Positions 6,345 through 8,549 of a stretch of 8,549 bases of DNA are shown piece after piece. The notes beneath the pieces were generated by a model. The model worked only from the letters and a program-made list of their open reading frames with translations, did not search any database and was not told the DNA's origin. This DNA comes from an uncultured Gammaproteobacteria bacterium (GTDB taxonomy: Bacteria > Pseudomonadota > Gammaproteobacteria > Pseudomonadales > Pseudohongiellaceae). Positions within the stretch are counted from its first letter, which is position 1, and each line of letters starts with the position of its first letter. A program made the position numbers and the translations under genes. The stretch spans positions 1-8,549 of the forward strand of contig CAISYX010000068.1 in assembly GCA_903889815.1 (NCBI GenBank). The letters are read 5' to 3'.

Positions 6345-7445
6345 TTATTCAAAAACCTTTTTGCCAAACCGAACGAAATTCGGTTTCACAAGGCGAACGG
6401 GTGTCAGCTTTCCTCGCAGATCGACACGGCAGACGGTGCTGTCTGCCGGGATTCTAGCCAAGGCGATGGAATGCTTCAATGTCGGGGAAAACGTGCCGCT
6501 GGTGATGATGCCGTCGCGCTCTTCGCCATTGACGAGGCAGACAACACGCAGGCCTTCGCGCAGCACGCCGCGCTCTTCCATGACCAGGCCGGTCAGGATT
6601 GGCAGCCGCCCTTCGCGTTGATCGCGCTTGTGCTGTTCGACGGCGGCGCGGCCGATGAACTGACGTGTGGCAGGCTCCCAGGCGATGGTCTGCTCCATGT
6701 TGGCAGCAAGTGGCGACACCGAGTCATCCATGTCGTGACCATAGAGATTCATGCCGGCTTCCAGGCGCAGTGTGTCGCGTGCTCCCAGACCGATGGGTTT
6801 GACGCCCAGTTGCAGCAACTGATCCCACAACGCTTCAGCGTCTGTATCGGGCACCAGGAGCTCCAGGCCGCGCTCGCCCGTGTAGCCGGTGCGCGCAATG
6901 AACCACTCGCCCGCTTCCAGGCTGCGGAAATTGCCCAGCGCGCGAACGCTGTCCGCCAGCGCCGGGGTCAGCAGCTGACATACCTTGTCTATGGATTCCG
7001 GGCCATGCACGGCCAGGATGGCAAGCTCGGGGCGTTCCGTGATGCTGACCTTCCAGTCCCGGGCCCATTCATTCATCCAGCGCAGATCTTTTTCACGGGT
7101 TCCGCAATTGACCACCAGCCGATAGCCAGCGACGCGGCGATAGACAATCAGATCATCCACAACCCCGCCCGTGTCGTTGAGCATGGCGCTGTACAGCGCG
7201 CGGCCTGCCACATCGAGTTTCTCGACATCGTTGGCCAGCAGATATTGCAGCCACGCTTTGGCATCCGGGCCATCCACATCCACGATTGTCATATGGCTGA
7301 CGTCGAACACACCGGCGTGCTGACGGACGGCATGGTGCTCTTCGAGCAGCGACTGGTACTGGATCGGCATGTCCCAGCCCCCGAAATCCACGATTCGGGC
7401 ACCGGCGTCCAGATGCTTTTGATACAGAGGGGTCTTCAATCCCAC
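6345..7445 (-). CDS. gcvT: Aminomethyltransferase, T-protein of the glycine cleavage system
   Basis: This tetrahydrofolate-dependent enzyme takes the aminomethyl group from H-protein, forming 5,10-methylene-tetrahydrofolate and ammonia. With a GTG start at 7445 it has 366 residues, the family's usual size. Landmarks are VDFGGWDMP near the N-terminus, FDVSHM at 47-52, the LNDTGGVVDD segment whose Asp97/Asp98 include the family's conserved catalytic Asp, TGYTGE at 186-191, GLGARDTLRLEAGMNLYG at 219-236 and GTFSP at 317-321. Sequence matches E. coli GcvT closely along its length as remembered. A TTG at 7469 in the same frame would add eight residues, but AGGAA nine bases before the GTG and the resulting MGLKTPLY start favour 7445. 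It is the first gene of gcvTHP. Confidence 0.97.
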   Translation of the reverse strand: MGLKTPLYQKHLDAGARIVDFGGWDMPIQYQSLLEEHHAVRQHAGVFDVSHMTIVDVDGPDAKAWLQYLLANDVEKLDVAGRALYSAMLNDTGGVVDDLIVYRRVAGYRLVVNCGTREKDLRWMNEWARDWKVSITERPELAILAVHGPESIDKVCQLLTPALADSVRALGNFRSLEAGEWFIARTGYTGERGLELLVPDTDAEALWDQLLQLGVKPIGLGARDTLRLEAGMNLYGHDMDDSVSPLAANMEQTIAWEPATRQFIGRAAVEQHKRDQREGRLPILTGLVMEERGVLREGLRVVCLVNGEERDGIITSGTFSPTLKHSIALARIPADSTVCRVDLRGKLTPVRLVKPNFVRFGKKVFE

Positions 7446-7454
7446 AATGAGGGT

Positions 7455-7459
7455 TTCCT
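7455..7459 (-). promoter_or_regulatory. Ribosome binding site deciding the gcvT GTG start
   Basis: On the minus strand AGGAA is followed by a 9-base spacer and GTG at 7445. This choice gives a protein beginning MGLKTPLY, in line with the family. Confidence 0.65.
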
Positions 7460-7520
7460 GACATGGCAAAGGGGCGGGGCTGCGCGAGAAGAGGCTGCCT
7501 GCGCCGAAAACAAGGCGGCT

Positions 7521-7549
7521 ATTCTACTCGCTGGAAGGAGGGTTTAACA
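7521..7549 (-). promoter_or_regulatory. Possible sigma-70 promoter of gcvTHP
   Basis: On the minus strand TAGAAT (7521-7526) matches the -10 consensus at five of six positions. The hexamer 17 bases upstream (7544-7549, TGTTAA) is a poor -35. The -10 box sits about 75 bases before the gcvT GTG, in the only sizeable gap upstream of the operon. An activator could compensate for the weak -35, but no operator was identified. Confidence 0.4.
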
Positions 7550-7559
7550 GGACAGAATG

Positions 7560-7571
7560 GCCTCAAGGCCC
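7560..7571 (-). other. Short hairpin downstream of the signal peptidase gene
   Basis: GGCCT-CA-AGGCC is a perfect 5-base inverted repeat 30 bases past the lepB stop. The bases after it on the minus strand (ATTCTGTCC) are only weakly T-rich, so termination here would be inefficient. Readthrough from lepB into gcvT is therefore possible. Confidence 0.35.
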
Positions 7572-7601
7572 GCTGCAAGACGCGCCATTTCGGGGCAGGA
7601 A

Positions 7602-8261
7602 CTATTGCAGTTCGGCAAGGAAACGGTCGGCGCGCGGCAGGTAGTTGCGGTCGCTGTCCAGCGAAAAGATCACGGAGCTGGAACGTCCGATGATCTGATC
7701 CCGGGGGATGAAACTGTAGATGCGGCTGTCGGCGCTGTTGTCGCGGTTGTCACCCAGCACGAAGAACTGGTCTTGCGGCACCGTCTCCGGGCCGAAGCTG
7801 CGCGAGAGGCGGCTTGTGAAGGTGTCGGACAACATTGCCTCATGGGAGTGGTCAAACAGATGTTCGCGGATGATCAGGGAATCAATGTCGCTTGAAACCA
7901 CTTCATAGTCGGCAGGCTGGCCATTGATGACCAGCGTGTTGTTGCGCATGTAGATGGTGTCGCCGGGAAGGCCGACGATACGCTTCACCAGGCGCTTTTC
8001 TGCCGCTTCGGAGTCGATGATCACGATGTCGCCGCGTTCAGGGTCGGTATGCGATGCGAGGAAAATGTCTGTAAAAGGTACGCGCACATCGTAGGCCAGT
8101 TTGTTGACCCAGACTTTGTCACCATCCAGCAGAGTGGGTTGCATGGAGCGCCCGGAAATGGAGTTCAAATCGGCAATGGCGCTTTTGAAGAACACGATGC
8201 TGAGAAGCAGGAACAGAAATTTTCTGTTCTCTTGCCAGAATGCTGACAGGTACTTCTTCAT
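7602..8261 (-). CDS. lepB: Type I signal peptidase, compact single-span form
   Basis: This inner-membrane serine protease (family S26) cleaves signal peptides on the periplasmic side. It has 219 residues. One hydrophobic span lies at about 14-31 after a basic N-terminus, against two spans and about 324 residues in E. coli LepB. Box B GRSMQPTL (37-44) holds nucleophile Ser39. Box C is RGDIV (76-80). Box D KRIVGLPGD (93-101) holds general base Lys93. Box E GDNRDNSADSR (170-180) is present. The catalytic Ser-Lys dyad is intact. The ATG at 8261 has AAGGAA six bases upstream and a good promoter beyond. It may be a secondary signal peptidase rather than the housekeeping enzyme, which often adjoins lepA and rnc; neither is visible here. 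It precedes gcvT on the same strand with a 156-base gap. Confidence 0.93.
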   Translation of the reverse strand: MKKYLSAFWQENRKFLFLLLSIVFFKSAIADLNSISGRSMQPTLLDGDKVWVNKLAYDVRVPFTDIFLASHTDPERGDIVIIDSEAAEKRLVKRIVGLPGDTIYMRNNTLVINGQPADYEVVSSDIDSLIIREHLFDHSHEAMLSDTFTSRLSRSFGPETVPQDQFFVLGDNRDNSADSRIYSFIPRDQIIGRSSSVIFSLDSDRNYLPRADRFLAELQ

Positions 8262-8289
8262 GGGATTTCCTTGCTCCGTTCCATTGCCG

Positions 8290-8330
8290 AATCGCCTCTG
8301 CTCGACTCAGGTGGCCGACAATAGGCGATT
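8290..8330. other. 8-base inverted repeat overlapping the lepB promoter
   Basis: AATCGCCT (8290-8297) and AGGCGATT (8323-8330) are perfect inverted copies 25 bases apart. The right arm abuts the -10 box and enters the spacer; the left arm lies in the untranslated leader. This could be an operator or an RNA stem, or chance in a GC-rich gap. Confidence 0.3.
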
Positions 8331-8347
8331 GCCGCGCTGCAAGTCAA
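8318..8347 (-). promoter_or_regulatory. Sigma-70 promoter of the signal peptidase gene
   Basis: On the minus strand TTGACT (8342-8347) and TATTGT (8318-8323) are separated by 18 bases. The -35 matches consensus at five of six positions and the -10 at four. It lies 57 bases upstream of the lepB ATG. Confidence 0.6.
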
Positions 8348-8478
8348 TCAACCCTCTGTGGTGTCTGGCCTGGTTGAGAAACACAAGCCAATGGATGCTG
8401 GTGCCTTCCGGACGATTCTTATACGCTTGTCGTTGAGCACTGCCTCCCCAACCTCCTGCAAGCACGAGCGCGTCTGCC

Positions 8479-8549
8479 ATGCCACTGAGCCAATTTCATG
8501 CCGTTGCCCGCGACTGGTTCCTGCAGCGTTTCGGGGCGCCTACCCAGGC
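8479..8549 (+). CDS. Start of an Lhr-like DEAD/DEAH-box helicase (partial)
   Basis: The frame from ATG at 8479 runs off the window and reads MPLSQFHAVARDWFLQRF followed by GAPTQ. The pattern FH-x-x-A-x-x-WF-x-x-x-F-x-x-PT-x-x-Q is the usual N-terminus of large Lhr-type helicases, ahead of the Q-motif region. Helicase motifs themselves lie beyond the window, so the call rests on 23 codons. An in-frame TGA at 8434 limits upstream extension. No strong ribosome site was seen, only GAGCG at 8467-8471. A TATA-like box (TTATAC, 8419-8424) is a weak promoter candidate. The gene diverges from lepB. Confidence 0.55.
   Translation, partial: MPLSQFHAVARDWFLQRFGAPTQ

Noticed and set aside
6471..7547. Long plus-strand open frame (358 codons) opposite gcvT
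   Set aside because: It is an antisense shadow of gcvT with no ribosome site or recognisable domain; gcvT on the other strand is unambiguous.
7535..7895. Plus-strand AAGGAGGG (7535-7542) and AGGA before ATG 7557, opening a 112-codon frame
   Set aside because: The Shine-Dalgarno-like bases are attractive, but the frame is almost entirely antisense to lepB, the perfect site is too far from the ATG, and the protein has shadow-like composition.

Overview
This window looks like a chromosomal segment of a Pseudomonas-like gammaproteobacterium. The evidence is a moderately high GC content by eye, REP elements of the type common in Pseudomonas genomes (cores GCGGGC-TT-GCCCGC with GTGGGAG flanks) and very conservative glycine-cleavage proteins. 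No rRNA, tRNA, CRISPR array, insertion sequence or phage gene was seen. Species cannot be fixed from this sequence alone.

Left part (1-2749, plus strand). The last 12 codons of an unidentified gene are followed by a strong intrinsic terminator (53-89). This terminator lies inside the first codons of the longest reading frame for a full-size ABC exporter (47-1960), so the exporter's real start is uncertain. A short gap holding a REP element leads to a DUF533/YebE-like, TerB-fold protein (2054-2749). A second REP cluster (2751-2815), a truncated copy followed by two opposed REPs, fills the 101-base gap where this gene converges on gcvP.

Central part (2851-7445, minus strand). This is a complete glycine cleavage operon transcribed gcvT, gcvH, gcvP. 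P-protein decarboxylates glycine, H-protein carries the aminomethyl group on lipoyl-lysine, and T-protein transfers the C1 unit to tetrahydrofolate and releases ammonia. The L-protein (Lpd) is not in this window. gcvT and gcvH are best started at GTG codons with good Shine-Dalgarno sites, and gcvP at an internal ATG, so all three are shorter than their maximal frames. The gcvH-gcvP gap is long (169 bases) and rich in inverted repeats. No glycine riboswitch was recognised upstream of gcvT.

Right part (7602-8549). A compact single-membrane-span type I signal peptidase lies on the minus strand upstream of gcvT and has a recognisable sigma-70 promoter. It diverges across 217 bases from the start of a plus-strand gene whose first 23 codons resemble the N-terminus of Lhr-like DEAD/DEAH helicases. 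There is no gene-free stretch over 300 bases.

Most of the window is ordinary core metabolism. I did not find a convincing undescribed system. The points most worth a second look are the terminator/start overlap of the exporter, the structured gcvH-gcvP spacer, the REP arrangement around the DUF533 gene and the small signal peptidase beside the gcv operon.
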